Source of the DNA: SG8-40 sp963792855
GTDB lineage: Bacteria > Pseudomonadota > Gammaproteobacteria > Burkholderiales > Eutrophovitaceae
Direction: 5' to 3'
Length of the DNA stretch: 64,000 bases
Assembly: GCA_963792855.1 (NCBI GenBank)
Contig: CAWBXZ010000009.1
Location: 62,001 to 126,000, forward strand
This document shows positions 9,012-18,087 of this stretch, piece by piece. The position numbers and the translations under genes were made by a program. The number at the start of each line of letters is the position of its first letter. The stretch's first letter is position 1. The notes under the pieces were generated by a model. That model was not told the origin of the DNA. It worked only from the letters and a program-made list of their open reading frames with translations, and did not search any database.

Positions 9012-9042
9012 GGCCACCCGGCAGTTCCATTGCCGGGTGGCC
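9012..9042 (-). terminator. Rho-independent terminator for the leftward small gene
   Basis: A 12-bp perfect stem (GGCCACCCGGCA and its complement) encloses a 7-base loop. On the minus strand it is followed by TTTT. It lies 50 bases past the stop of the FYKWSD gene, and the + strand amidohydrolase converges on it. Confidence 0.8.
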
Positions 9043-9092
9043 CGAAGAATGACTGGAATAATCCAGCCGGAGTAACGGTCAAGCCACGGTTA

Positions 9093-9428
9093 TCAATTGC
9101 GCGTCACCGAATTGATGTCCGACCACTTGTAGAAGCTGGCAGCGGACCGGCCGACCGGTTTGAGCGTGGACGGAATGCTGTATTTCGGATGATTGCGGTC
9201 CGACCACTTGTAGAAACCGTCGATGCGGCCCGACTGCAACGCGTTACCCGCGGCCGACGGCAGGCCATGCGTCAATGCCGAAATATCCGACCAGCGGTAG
9301 AAATTGCCGGCAGAGTCCCTGGACGCATCGTAAGAGTCACGGACTGCTGCTGCGGCGGAGCCGATGCCCATTGCGCCAAACACAACGGCGGCGATTGTTG
9401 CTACAAGTGTGGTTTTGGCGAGTCTCAT
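9093..9428 (-). CDS. small exported protein with three FYKWSD repeats
   Basis: The 111-residue product begins at ATG 9428, with AGGAG about 9 bases upstream on the minus strand. The longer frame to 9524 has no such site. A signal peptide ends near GSAAAA (residue 28). The mature protein has FYRWSD at 43-48, FYKWSD at 72-77 and FYKWSD at 99-104, spaced 29 and 27 residues apart, and ends soon after the third copy. No Cys is present in the mature part. I recognise no family. The repeats could be a ligand-binding or surface motif. The gene has its own terminator and looks monocistronic. Confidence 0.75.
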   Translation of the reverse strand: MRLAKTTLVATIAAVVFGAMGIGSAAAAVRDSYDASRDSAGNFYRWSDISALTHGLPSAAGNALQSGRIDGFYKWSDRNHPKYSIPSTLKPVGRSAASFYKWSDINSVTRN

Positions 9429-9862
9429 CACGGTATCTCCTGTAAAGAACGAACTTGAGAGAAGCTTCGGCAATCGTCGTGCATGATCGCCTCGCTCGTA
9501 GTGATAGATACGGTCGCTGCACATCGAAGGATGGTGCGATCCTGCGCAAGGAAACCGTGCGAAATTACCGTTTGCGGTGTCGATGATTGTTTATGACCAA
9601 TGACAAGCGTCGTGCTGTCGCGGTTTGTCGCCTGTCCGGATTTCAGCTTGACGGAGCAAGTTAGACTATTGGCTGATCCTGTCACTCGATGGTCGACCCG
9701 GTGTTCGGCCACATGCCGTGTGCAACGATGGCACCGCTTACCATCGTGTCAGGAACTATGGCAACGCGATCTGACTCTCTAACATTGCTGTAACCCGCAT
9801 TAATCTGACCCGGTGCAACCATCACGATGCACGGGCCTCGCCACCCGGACAACGAAACGGAC
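9429..9862. other. intergenic stretch between divergent genes
   Basis: This is the upstream region of the FYKWSD gene (leftward) and the pirin gene (rightward). No ORF is convincing. An in-frame ATG at 9827 could start the pirin 12 codons earlier. Confidence 0.4.
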
Positions 9863-10768
9863 ATGACCTATCTGACTGCTTCCAAACCCACTTGTACCGG
9901 CAACGCCGGTTGTATCGAACTGCGTATCGAAGCGCATGCCAAAGACCTCGGCGGCTTCAGCGTGCGGCGGCTTTTGCCGTCGTCGGATCGGCGCATGGTG
10001 GGACCGTTCATATTCTTCGATCACATGGGCCCGGCCGAATTTCCTCCCGGCGAAGGCATCCAGGTCCGGCCGCATCCCCATATCGGCCTGGCGACCGTGA
10101 CCTATCTGTTCGAAGGTGAAATCCTGCACCGTGACAGCCTCGGCTTTGTGCAACCGATACAGGCAGGCGCAGTCAACCTGATGACGGCTGGCCGCGGCAT
10201 CGTTCACTCGGAGCGTGCCGGCAGCGACCTGCAGACGACATCCCGGTTGCACGGCATCCAGTCCTGGATGGCGCTGCCCAAAGAGCATGAAGAGACCGCG
10301 CCGGATTTCGCGCACTACCCCGCAACGGCGCTGCCCGAGCTGGAGAAAAACGGCGTCACGGTTCGCGTCATCATTGGTGAAGCCTTCGGGCAGCGCTCTC
10401 CGGTAAAAGCCTGCTCATCGATGCTGTACCTTGAATGCAGGATGCCAGCCGGCACCCGGCTGTCACTGCCGGATAACTACGACGAACGCGCGGTCTACGT
10501 GGTGTCCGGTACCGTGAGCGTCGAAGGTCAGCCGCTGGCTGCCGGCGTCATGGGCGTGGCACGCCCGGGCCATCCCGTGACACTGGATGCCGGCGCCGAG
10601 AGCAGGGTCATGGTCATTGGCGGCACCCCGGTTGGCGACCGGCATATCTGGTGGAACTTTGTTTCAAGCTCGAAGGCACGCATCGAGCAGGCAAAAGCGG
10701 ATTGGCAGGCTAACCGTTTCGGGATGGTGCCCGGCGAAACCGAGTTCATTCCCCTGCCTTCGTCCTGA
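9863..10768 (+). CDS. pirin family protein
   Basis: The 301-residue product (313 if started at 9827) is a bicupin of the pirin family. The first cupin has FDHMGPAEFPPG and RPHPHIGLATVTYLFEGE with the metal-binding His-x-His, then the lower His in GRGIVHSE. The second cupin (YVVSGTVSVEG...) lacks metal ligands, as is usual. Bacterial pirins bind Fe and some act as quercetin dioxygenases or regulate pyruvate dehydrogenase or redox functions. Nothing nearby says which. It stands alone, 145 bases upstream of chrA on the same strand. Confidence 0.88.
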   Translation: MTYLTASKPTCTGNAGCIELRIEAHAKDLGGFSVRRLLPSSDRRMVGPFIFFDHMGPAEFPPGEGIQVRPHPHIGLATVTYLFEGEILHRDSLGFVQPIQAGAVNLMTAGRGIVHSERAGSDLQTTSRLHGIQSWMALPKEHEETAPDFAHYPATALPELEKNGVTVRVIIGEAFGQRSPVKACSSMLYLECRMPAGTRLSLPDNYDERAVYVVSGTVSVEGQPLAAGVMGVARPGHPVTLDAGAESRVMVIGGTPVGDRHIWWNFVSSSKARIEQAKADWQANRFGMVPGETEFIPLPSS

Positions 10769-10913
10769 TCCATGCGCCGGGTAGTGCAGAACTGCGACAA
10801 TGACACGGCGCGGCTGTAACGGCGATAGCCGTATGCGGCGCGATAGCGCGCGCATGCGCATGCGCCCTTCCGCCGACGCTTCGCGATCGGCGTAACGAGC
10901 CCCTCGATCACAG

Positions 10914-12131
10914 ATGCCGGAAACCCTGGGACCGATCGAACCCAAAACGCGCGCAAGCGTGCGCGAGGTGTTCTTCGCCTTCCTCAAGCTGGGGCTGACC
11001 TCGTTCGGCGGACCTGCGGCTCACATCGGGTTCTATCGGCTGGAGTTCGTCGAAAAGCGGCATTGGCTCAGCGAAAGCCAGTTCGCCCAGTTACTTGCGA
11101 TTTGCCAGTCCCTGCCCGGTCCGGCTAGCAGTCAGTTCGGCTTTAGCGTGGGGCTGTTGCAGGCCGGCTGGAAAGGCGCGGTCGCCGCCTTTGTTGCCTT
11201 TACCCTGCCATCTGCATTGCTGCTGTTCGGGTTTGCTGCTTCGCTGCCATACCTGTCGGGGCATGCCGGCCAGGCGGCGATTCATGGCCTGAAACTGGTG
11301 GCACTGGTTTTCGTTGCACAGGCAGTGTCGGGCATGAGCAGACAGCTTTGCCCCGACCGGGCTCGCAAGACGCTGGCCGTCGCAGCCGCGGTGACCGTGT
11401 TGCTCACGGGCCACGCACAAGTGCAACTGCTGGTGATCGTGCTTGGTGCCATCGCCGGCTTGTGGTTGTGTCCGCCCTCCGCCCCCTCAGCGAACGATAC
11501 GCTAAGCCCGGGTTACGGCAAGAAGACCGGCTCGGTATTGCTGTTCGTATTTGCGATCCTGCTGGCCGGGGTGCTTGCGCTGCCGCCCGGAGGTGAGAAT
11601 ATCGCAACGGTTTTTGGTGCATTCTTCCAGGCTGGCGCTCTGGTCTTTGGCGGCGGCCACGTGGTGCTGCCATTACTCGAGGAAACCGTCGTCGCTCCCG
11701 GCTGGATCGCACCCGAGGTGTTTCTGGCGGGATACGGTGCAGCCCAGGCCATCCCCGGACCGCTGTTTTCCGTCGCGGGTTATCTGGGGGCGCAGCTTCC
11801 CGGCGGCAATGGCGGCATATCCGGTTCCGCGCTCGCGCTGATCGCGATATTCCTGCCCGGGTTTCTTCTGGTCGCAGGCGTCCTGCCGCTCTGGCAATCC
11901 ATCGCGGCGCGTCCGGCCGCGACACGCGCCATTGCCGGCGCCAATGCCGCCGTCGTCGGCCTGCTCGCGGCCGCGCTATACGATCCGGTCTTTACCGGCG
12001 CGGTAACGAATGCAACAGACCTTGCCATCGGCCTCATCGGATTTGTGCTGCTCGCGGTCTGGCGCCTGCCGGCGCTACTGATTGTCTTGTGGTGTGTGCT
12101 GGCCAGCACTGCGGCCGCACTGCTTGCCTGA
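10914..12131 (+). CDS. chrA: ChrA chromate transporter
   Basis: This 405-residue inner-membrane protein has the two homologous halves of long-chain CHR transporters. The first repeat carries LGLTSFGGPAAHIGFYRLEF and QLLAICQSLPGPASSQFGF. The second has FGGGHVVLPLLEE and GYGAAQAIPGPLFSVAGYLG. About ten to twelve hydrophobic segments are visible. ChrA proteins export chromate and sometimes act on sulfate-like anions; other chr genes are absent here, so the true substrate is inferred only from the family. The gene is intact and converges on pstB. Confidence 0.92.
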   Translation: MPETLGPIEPKTRASVREVFFAFLKLGLTSFGGPAAHIGFYRLEFVEKRHWLSESQFAQLLAICQSLPGPASSQFGFSVGLLQAGWKGAVAAFVAFTLPSALLLFGFAASLPYLSGHAGQAAIHGLKLVALVFVAQAVSGMSRQLCPDRARKTLAVAAAVTVLLTGHAQVQLLVIVLGAIAGLWLCPPSAPSANDTLSPGYGKKTGSVLLFVFAILLAGVLALPPGGENIATVFGAFFQAGALVFGGGHVVLPLLEETVVAPGWIAPEVFLAGYGAAQAIPGPLFSVAGYLGAQLPGGNGGISGSALALIAIFLPGFLLVAGVLPLWQSIAARPAATRAIAGANAAVVGLLAAALYDPVFTGAVTNATDLAIGLIGFVLLAVWRLPALLIVLWCVLASTAAALLA

Positions 12132-12292
12132 CAATACCAGCCGGACAGAAACCGGTGTGCGTTGATCGGCAAGGCTCGCGCTGCAGTACGCGCGCGAACC
12201 CTGCTGACCGTGCCGGTGTGCGAACGAACGCAAAGGCGCGGGAACAGCCGGACGGCTATTGCGATCAGCCCGGTCGAATCAGCACCGGAGAA

Positions 12293-13168
12293 TCAGCCGA
12301 ACCGGCCCGTGATGTAATCTTCCGTGAGCTGATGGCCCGGCCTGATGAACAGTTCGTTGGTCTCGCCAACTTCGATCAGATCACCGAGGTGAAAAAAGGC
12401 CGTGCGCTGTGAAACGCGTGCTGCCTGCTGCATCGAATGCGTGACGATGCAAATCGAATAATTCTGGCTCAGGTCAACCATCAGGTTCTCGATGGTCGCC
12501 GTGGCGATGGGATCGAGCGCCGAACACGGCTCGTCCATCAGGATAACTTCAGGCTGAACGGCGATGGCGCGCGCAATACACAGGCGCTGCTGCTGCCCCC
12601 CGGAAAGTCCCGTTCCCGGTTCTTCCAGGCGATCCTTGACCTCTTCCCACAGCCCGGCCTTCTGCAAACTGGTCACGACAATCTCTTCGAGTTCGAGCTG
12701 GTTTGCCGTCAGGCCATGGATGCGCGGTCCGAAGGCGACATTCTCGAAAATGCTTTTCGGAAACGGGTTGGGCTTCTGAAACACCATGCCCATGCGCGCC
12801 CGCAACGGCACGACGTCGATATCCGGACCATTCACGTCCACGCCGTCGACCAGAATCTCGCCTTCGACGCGACAGCCGGCGATCGTGTCGTTCATGCGAT
12901 TCATGCAGCGCAGGAAAGTGGTTTTGCCGCAACCGGATGGCCCGATCAAGGCCAGTATTTCGTTGTGGCCGACGTCGATGCTGATGTTGTGCACGGCATG
13001 CGTCTCGCCATACCAGACGTTGACGTTGCTGCAGCGGATGCGAGGGTTGTCAACACGGACCTCTCCCACCGTCTCGCGATGCTCGCGCGGCACCGTCGTA
13101 CGCCGGGCTTTACCGGCACTCCTGACCCTGGTATCGGCGGGCGGATTCTGCGTATCAACAGTATTCAT
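12293..13168 (-). CDS. pstB: phosphate ABC transporter ATP-binding protein PstB
   Basis: This cytosolic ATPase of the high-affinity phosphate importer is complete. Walker A GPSGCGKTT is at about residues 76-84, the Q-loop is in GMVFQKPNPFPKS, the signature LSGGQQQR is followed by Walker B VILMDEP, and the switch His is in CIVTHSM. A Lys/Arg-rich N-terminal extension of about 40 residues precedes the ABC domain. The start is taken at ATG 13168; a GTG sits just before it. It is last in the operon, 36 bases after pstA. No phoU follows, unlike many pst operons. Confidence 0.95.
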   Translation of the reverse strand: MNTVDTQNPPADTRVRSAGKARRTTVPREHRETVGEVRVDNPRIRCSNVNVWYGETHAVHNISIDVGHNEILALIGPSGCGKTTFLRCMNRMNDTIAGCRVEGEILVDGVDVNGPDIDVVPLRARMGMVFQKPNPFPKSIFENVAFGPRIHGLTANQLELEEIVVTSLQKAGLWEEVKDRLEEPGTGLSGGQQQRLCIARAIAVQPEVILMDEPCSALDPIATATIENLMVDLSQNYSICIVTHSMQQAARVSQRTAFFHLGDLIEVGETNELFIRPGHQLTEDYITGRFG

Positions 13169-13204
13169 CACAGTCCAGACATTGGTTTGGGTTAATGTTG
13201 GCGC

Positions 13205-14512
13205 CTACCAGCGACGCTCGAACCGTTTACGCAACAACACCGCAAACGCGTTCATTGCAATCAGAAAGCACAGCAGTACCAGAATCGCCGCCGACGTGCG
13301 TTCGACGAAGGCGCGTTCGGGGCTGTCGGCCCACAGAAAAATCTGCACCGGCAGCACGGCGGCCGGATCGAGGGCACCCTGAGGGATATCGACGATGAAC
13401 GCGACCATCCCGATCATCAGCAACGGTGCACTTTCACCAAGCGCCTGTGCCATACCGATAATGGTCCCGGTCAGCATCCCCGGCATCGCCAGCGGCAGCA
13501 CGTGCATGGTCACGGTCTGCAACGGCGAAGCGCCAACGCCCAACGCTGCCTCGCGAATCGACGGCGGTACCGATTTGAGCGCGGCCCGGCTGGCAATGAT
13601 GATCGTCGGCAAGGTCATCAAGGTCAGCACCAGACCGCCGACCAGCGGGACGGAGCGCGGCAAGCCGAAAAAATTGATGAACACCGCAAGACCGAGCAGA
13701 CCGAACACGATCGAAGGAACAGCCGCCAGATTGTTGATATTGACTTCGATGATGTCGGTCCAGCGGTTCTGCGGAGCGAATTCCTCGAGATAAACGGCCG
13801 CAGCCACGCCAAGCGGAAACGACAGCACCAGCGTGACCAGCAGCGTGTAGAACGAGCCGACCACAGCACCCCAGATACCGGCACTCTCGGGCTCGCGCGA
13901 GTCGCCGTTGGTAAAGAAATCAATGTTGAACCGCTTCTCCAGCCGCCCATCCGCCTCCAACTGATCGATCCAGCCCAACTGACTGTCCGACAGGCGCCGC
14001 TGGTCTTCCGGACCGCCACGTTCGATGTGCCCCTTCATCAGCATGTCGACATCGTCGTCCGCCGGAACCCAGAGCGTGAGCGTCTTGCCGACCAGATCAG
14101 GGGCCGCCATGACCGTTTCACGCAAATCGTAGACCGCACCGCGCCCGACCAGAGCGCTGAGCTCTCTGACGTCACCCCTGGACTCGACCTCGGGAAACAG
14201 GCTGCGAATGCCGTCCCTGACGATGCCTCCGTAATCGGCACTGGAGAGGTCCTCGGCAGAGGGCACCACATCCTCGCTGAAAACTGCCGGATCAAGATAG
14301 AAATCGAGCTGGATCTTTGTCTGCGCGAACGCCGTGTAGGCGTTGCTAATGATCGTGATGAAAAGGATCGCGAGAAAAAGCAGCCCGCAGCTAATGGCGA
14401 AGATACCGTAGAGCTTGAATCGCTTCTCGGCGGCCCGGCGCCGGCGCATCCCCGCCCGAATGATGTCGATCGGTTTCCGTTCGCTCGCGGCTGATGAGTC
14501 GGGGGTATCCAT
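13205..14512 (-). CDS. pstA: phosphate ABC permease PstA, long form
   Basis: This 435-residue inner-membrane permease is longer than the usual 280-300 residues. After a first helix (about 32-55) comes a soluble insert of about 160 residues (QLDFYLDPAVF... to NIDFFTNGDSREP), which matches the DUF3333-type N-terminal extension of some proteobacterial PstA proteins. The permease core follows with the EAA-loop region ALKSVPPSIREAALGVGASP. It is preceded by pstC with 11 bases between them. The insert probably faces the periplasm; its role is not established. Confidence 0.93.
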   Translation of the reverse strand: MDTPDSSAASERKPIDIIRAGMRRRRAAEKRFKLYGIFAISCGLLFLAILFITIISNAYTAFAQTKIQLDFYLDPAVFSEDVVPSAEDLSSADYGGIVRDGIRSLFPEVESRGDVRELSALVGRGAVYDLRETVMAAPDLVGKTLTLWVPADDDVDMLMKGHIERGGPEDQRRLSDSQLGWIDQLEADGRLEKRFNIDFFTNGDSREPESAGIWGAVVGSFYTLLVTLVLSFPLGVAAAVYLEEFAPQNRWTDIIEVNINNLAAVPSIVFGLLGLAVFINFFGLPRSVPLVGGLVLTLMTLPTIIIASRAALKSVPPSIREAALGVGASPLQTVTMHVLPLAMPGMLTGTIIGMAQALGESAPLLMIGMVAFIVDIPQGALDPAAVLPVQIFLWADSPERAFVERTSAAILVLLCFLIAMNAFAVLLRKRFERRW

Positions 14513-14523
14513 TCGTTTCTTCT

Positions 14524-15903
14524 CTACTCGTACTGTTCCCGGTACTTGCGGACAATATACAAGGCGATGATGTTGAGGAACAGCGTGACGACGAACAGGA
14601 CCAGCCCGAGCGCAAAGGCGGCGAGCGTCTTCGGAGAGTCGAATTCCTGGTCACCAACCAGCAGGGTCACGATCTGTACCGTGACCGTCGTTACCGCCTC
14701 CAGCGGGTTGGCGGTCAGGTTGGCGGCGAGGCCGGCAGCCATCACGACAATCATGGTCTCGCCAATGGCGCGCGATACCGCCAGCAGAATGCCGCCGACA
14801 ATGCCGGGAAGCGCTGCGGGGAAAATCACCCGTTTGATGGTCTCCGAACGCGTCGCGCCGATACCGTACGACCCGTCACGCATTGCCTGGGGAACCGCGT
14901 TGATCACGTCATCGGACAAGGACGACACGAAGGGAATAATCATGATGCCCATCACGAGGCCGGCCGCGAGGGCGCTCTCCGAGGCGACGTCCAGCCCGAT
15001 CAGGCCGCCGGTATCGCGGATGAAGGGCGCCACGGTAAGGGCTGCAAAAAAACCATAAACAACGGTGGGCACCCCCGCCAGAATCTCGAGCAATGGCTTG
15101 GCAACGGTACGAAAGCCCAAACTGGCGTATTCGGACAAGTAGACTGCCGACATCAATCCGATCGGAACCGCAACCAACATCGCAATGAAAGCGATGAGCA
15201 TCGTGCCTGCAAACAGCGGAACCGCGCCAAAAGCCCCGGAGGAGCCCACCTGCTCGGCCCTTATCGCCGTCTGCGGACTCCATTCCAGGCCGAACAGAAA
15301 CTCGGAAACCGGCACTGACTGAAAAAAACGGATCGATTCGAACAGCACCGACAGGACGATGCCCACTGTCGTCAATACCGCGAGCGTGGAACTGGCAAGG
15401 AGCAAGCCGGTAATCACGAACTCGACCGAGTTGCGAGCCCGAAGCCGGGGCCGGATCCTTTTCAGGGCGAACGCCCCGGCACCCAGCGCCAGCGCGAGAG
15501 AAAGGCCGGCCAAAGCGCCGTGACTCGTACTCTTGAGATTCGCGTAGTGTTCCGCAGCCGCGAGGATCGCCGGTTCCGGGTCGCCATATATGTTGCCGCC
15601 GGCGACGTTCCTGATCTCGTTGACGACGAGCGTGACCTGCTCGGGGCCCTTATCGGTAATGGACTGGGGCAGGCCCGCAACCACCAGTTGCGTAATGACG
15701 CCATTCTCGAACGAAAACCACGCGGCAACGACCAGCAGCGCCGGCAGCCCGCACCACAACGCAACGTACAGCCCGTTATAGGCGGGGAGCGAATGCAATT
15801 CCCGGACTTTGCCGCCCACCACCGACACGGCCCGGCGCTTGCCGAAATAGTACGCAGCCGAAGACAATGCAAGCAGGATGATGATCAACAGCGAAATAGG
15901 CAT
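14524..15903 (-). CDS. pstC: phosphate ABC permease PstC, long form
   Basis: This 459-residue permease partner of PstA has an N-terminal extension of about 150 residues with two extra helices, before the core permease that starts near residue 165. The core EAA-type loop is VPQAMRDGSYGIGATRSETI. Long PstC and long PstA occur together in many proteobacteria, so this pair is consistent. A hairpin in the 105-base pstS-pstC gap may reduce readthrough from pstS. Confidence 0.93.
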   Translation of the reverse strand: MPISLLIIILLALSSAAYYFGKRRAVSVVGGKVRELHSLPAYNGLYVALWCGLPALLVVAAWFSFENGVITQLVVAGLPQSITDKGPEQVTLVVNEIRNVAGGNIYGDPEPAILAAAEHYANLKSTSHGALAGLSLALALGAGAFALKRIRPRLRARNSVEFVITGLLLASSTLAVLTTVGIVLSVLFESIRFFQSVPVSEFLFGLEWSPQTAIRAEQVGSSGAFGAVPLFAGTMLIAFIAMLVAVPIGLMSAVYLSEYASLGFRTVAKPLLEILAGVPTVVYGFFAALTVAPFIRDTGGLIGLDVASESALAAGLVMGIMIIPFVSSLSDDVINAVPQAMRDGSYGIGATRSETIKRVIFPAALPGIVGGILLAVSRAIGETMIVVMAAGLAANLTANPLEAVTTVTVQIVTLLVGDQEFDSPKTLAAFALGLVLFVVTLFLNIIALYIVRKYREQYE

Positions 15904-15954
15904 CGAAGCAAAACCGCCAATTACCGGGAAACCGGAAGGCTACAACAAAAATAC

Positions 15955-15982
15955 GAAGGCGGCCCTAACGGAGGCCGCCTTC
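15955..15982 (-). terminator. hairpin between pstS and pstC, possible attenuator
   Basis: A perfect 10-bp GC-rich stem (GAAGGCGGCC and its complement) surrounds an 8-base loop. On the minus strand it is followed by GTATTTTTG. It lies 26 bases past the pstS stop and would favour more PstS than permease, a usual expression pattern for binding proteins. Confidence 0.7.
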
Positions 15983-16008
15983 GCATTCAGGAAGATGACA
16001 CCACCCGC

Positions 16009-17061
16009 CTATTTGAGCGGGGTCAGATTCTTTGCCGCTGCGGCGAATTTCTTGCGCTCTGCCACCGGCATCGGAATCAGGCCGCGTTCGGAGAGGTAGC
16101 CGTATTCACCCCAGGCTTTCTCGCTGGTGAATTCGGCGAGGAATTCCTTGATGCCCGGAATGGTGCCAACGTGGGCCGCCTTGACATAGAAGAACAGCGG
16201 CCGGGATACGGGGTAGGTGCCGTCTGCAATGGTGTCGAAGCTGGGCTTGACGCCGTCAATGGCCGAACCCTGTACCTTGTCGGAATTCTGATCAAGAAAG
16301 CTGAAACCGAACACGCCAAGGGCATTCGGATTACCGACGAGTTTCTGGACGATCAGATTGTCGTTCTCGCCCGCTTCGACGTAGCCGCCGTCCTCGCGCA
16401 CGGTGTGGCAGATCTTCTTGTAGTTGTTCTTGTCGGTCTTTTCCATGGCCTTGATCCAGTCGAACTGCTGGCATCCGACTTCCATGACGAGTTCGGTAAA
16501 GGCATCGCGGGTACCCGAGGTCGGCGGCGGGCCCAGTACCTCGATCTTGGTGTTTGGCAAGCCTGAATTGACGTCGCGCCACGTTTTGTATGGGTTGGGA
16601 ACGGTACGCTTGGCGCCTTTCGGATCCGGCACGTCCTTGGCCAAACCCAGGTACAGGTCCTTGATGGAGATATTCAGCGCCGCCGCCTTTGTCGAGTTTG
16701 CGATGGCAATGCCGTCGTAGCCGATCTTGATCTCAACGATTTCATTGACGCCGTTGCTCTTGCAGGTCTTGATTTCGCTCGATTTGATGGCACGGGAGGA
16801 GTTGGTGATATCCGGGTGCGTCACACCGACCCCGGCACAGAACAGCTTCAGCCCGCCCCCGGACCCGGTAGATTCGATCTTGGGGGTCTTGAAGTTCGTC
16901 GTCTTTCCGAAATTCTCGGCCACCACGGTTGCAAACGGATAGACCGTCGAAGACCCGACGACGCTGATGTAGTCGCGTGCGGACGCGGAACCGGCAAAGC
17001 CAACCACGGCCACCGCCGCCACACCGGCCATCCGCAATGAAAATTTCTTCAGTAAAAACAT
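16009..17061 (-). CDS. pstS: phosphate-binding protein PstS
   Basis: The 350-residue periplasmic binding protein starts at ATG 17061, preceded by CCGGAG at good spacing; the in-frame start at 17085 is less likely. The signal peptide ends near SASA. Phosphate-binding signatures are visible: VVGSSTVYPFA near the mature N-terminus, ESTGSGGGLK, and PPPTSGTRDAF. It is first in pstSCAB and lies behind a Pho-box-like promoter. Confidence 0.95.
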   Translation of the reverse strand: MFLLKKFSLRMAGVAAVAVVGFAGSASARDYISVVGSSTVYPFATVVAENFGKTTNFKTPKIESTGSGGGLKLFCAGVGVTHPDITNSSRAIKSSEIKTCKSNGVNEIVEIKIGYDGIAIANSTKAAALNISIKDLYLGLAKDVPDPKGAKRTVPNPYKTWRDVNSGLPNTKIEVLGPPPTSGTRDAFTELVMEVGCQQFDWIKAMEKTDKNNYKKICHTVREDGGYVEAGENDNLIVQKLVGNPNALGVFGFSFLDQNSDKVQGSAIDGVKPSFDTIADGTYPVSRPLFFYVKAAHVGTIPGIKEFLAEFTSEKAWGEYGYLSERGLIPMPVAERKKFAAAAKNLTPLK

Positions 17062-17103
17062 GCTTTTCTCCGGAGAATGAAACATTTGCGTTCGAAGGCC
17101 GCA

Positions 17104-17137
17104 TTTATATAGGAGCTATGTTGCAGAAACATTACAG
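17104..17137 (-). promoter_or_regulatory. Pho box and -10 element upstream of pstS
   Basis: On the minus strand CTGTAATGTTTCTGCAAC (17137-17120) holds two 7-base half sites, CTGTAAT and CTGCAAC, 11 bases apart, close to the PhoB consensus CTGTCAT-N4-CTGTCAT. About 9 bases further on is TATATAAA (17111-17104), a -10-like element. PhoB normally replaces the -35 box in this layout. The predicted mRNA leader is about 35 bases. Confidence 0.65.
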
Positions 17138-17303
17138 GCAATGTTACGCCCACCCTGTCACGCGGGCCCAGGCCAGCCCGGCATCGGGGCGCCCCGGCCA
17201 ATCGAACCGCTCATCGCGATACGCCAGACCCGGTGCCGGCGCACAGAAGGCACGCCTCTCACCCGGGGCCGATTCAGGCCTGGCGCACGCGGCGCCGTCG
17301 CCG

Positions 17304-18083
17304 CTACTGGCCTTTGCGGATTGCCTCGATCAGACGCTGCTCGAGTTCGACCATCTCCTTGCTCAGGGTCCGTTTGAGCTCCAGACGGTCCTCTTTCGCC
17401 GATTCATCGGCACTGCTGTGCATCGCATTGACAATGATCGCGATAAACAGGTTCAGCATGGTGAAGGTTGTCACCAGAATGTAGAGCACGAAGAAGATCC
17501 AGGCACTCGGATGCTGCTCCATGACCGGGCGCACGATACCCATGGACCAGCTTTCCAGTGTCATGATCTGAAACAGCGTAAACATGGTCTCGCCAAGGGT
17601 GCCAAACCACTGTGGATAGGTCTCGCTGAAGAGGTGTGTGCCAATCACGGCGAACACGTAGAAAAACAACAGCATGATGGTGGTGACAGAGGCAATGCCG
17701 GGTATCGCCGAAAGCAGCCCCTCGATCACGCGCCGCATCGTCGGCACTACCGAGAGCAGGCGCAAGACGCGGAGCACACGCAGCGCGCGCAGTGCGGCAA
17801 AGGCTTCACTCGCCGGAATCAGCGCGACACCGACAACAAAGAAGTCAAACAGACTCCATGGCTGCGTGAAGAACCGGAAGCGATACACGTACAGGCGCAG
17901 GAGTATCTCGATCACGAACACCTTGAGAATCAGGGCGTCGATCGTCTTCAGGAAGACGCCAAACTCCCGCATCAGGTAATCGGACGTCTCCATCCCGAGG
18001 ATGATTGCGTTGATCACGATCAACACGACGATGAAGTTCTGAAACTTCACCCCTTCGACGAGCTTTCGGATTTTTTCATTCAT
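17304..18083 (-). CDS. bacterial voltage-gated sodium channel (NaChBac/BacNav type)
   Basis: This 259-residue six-helix channel subunit would assemble as a tetramer in the inner membrane. The S4 voltage sensor has ALRALRVLRVLRLL with Arg at 99, 102, 105 and 108. The pore carries the Na+-selective filter TLESWS at 175-180, identical to that of NavAb/NaChBac-type channels. A C-terminal coiled coil (about 231-256, KEDRLELKRTLSKEMVELEQ) is typical for tetramerisation. The start is ATG 18083; an upstream in-frame ATG at 18110 would overlap sbtA. It begins 4 bases after the sbtA stop, so the two are very likely co-transcribed. The product could tie membrane voltage to Na+ entry. Confidence 0.92.
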   Translation of the reverse strand: MNEKIRKLVEGVKFQNFIVVLIVINAIILGMETSDYLMREFGVFLKTIDALILKVFVIEILLRLYVYRFRFFTQPWSLFDFFVVGVALIPASEAFAALRALRVLRVLRLLSVVPTMRRVIEGLLSAIPGIASVTTIMLLFFYVFAVIGTHLFSETYPQWFGTLGETMFTLFQIMTLESWSMGIVRPVMEQHPSAWIFFVLYILVTTFTMLNLFIAIIVNAMHSSADESAKEDRLELKRTLSKEMVELEQRLIEAIRKGQ

Positions 18084-18087
18084 GGGT

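Noticed and set aside
14494..15318. 274-codon open frame antisense to pstC
   Set aside because: The opposite strand encodes a clear PstC permease; the frame has no recognisable features.
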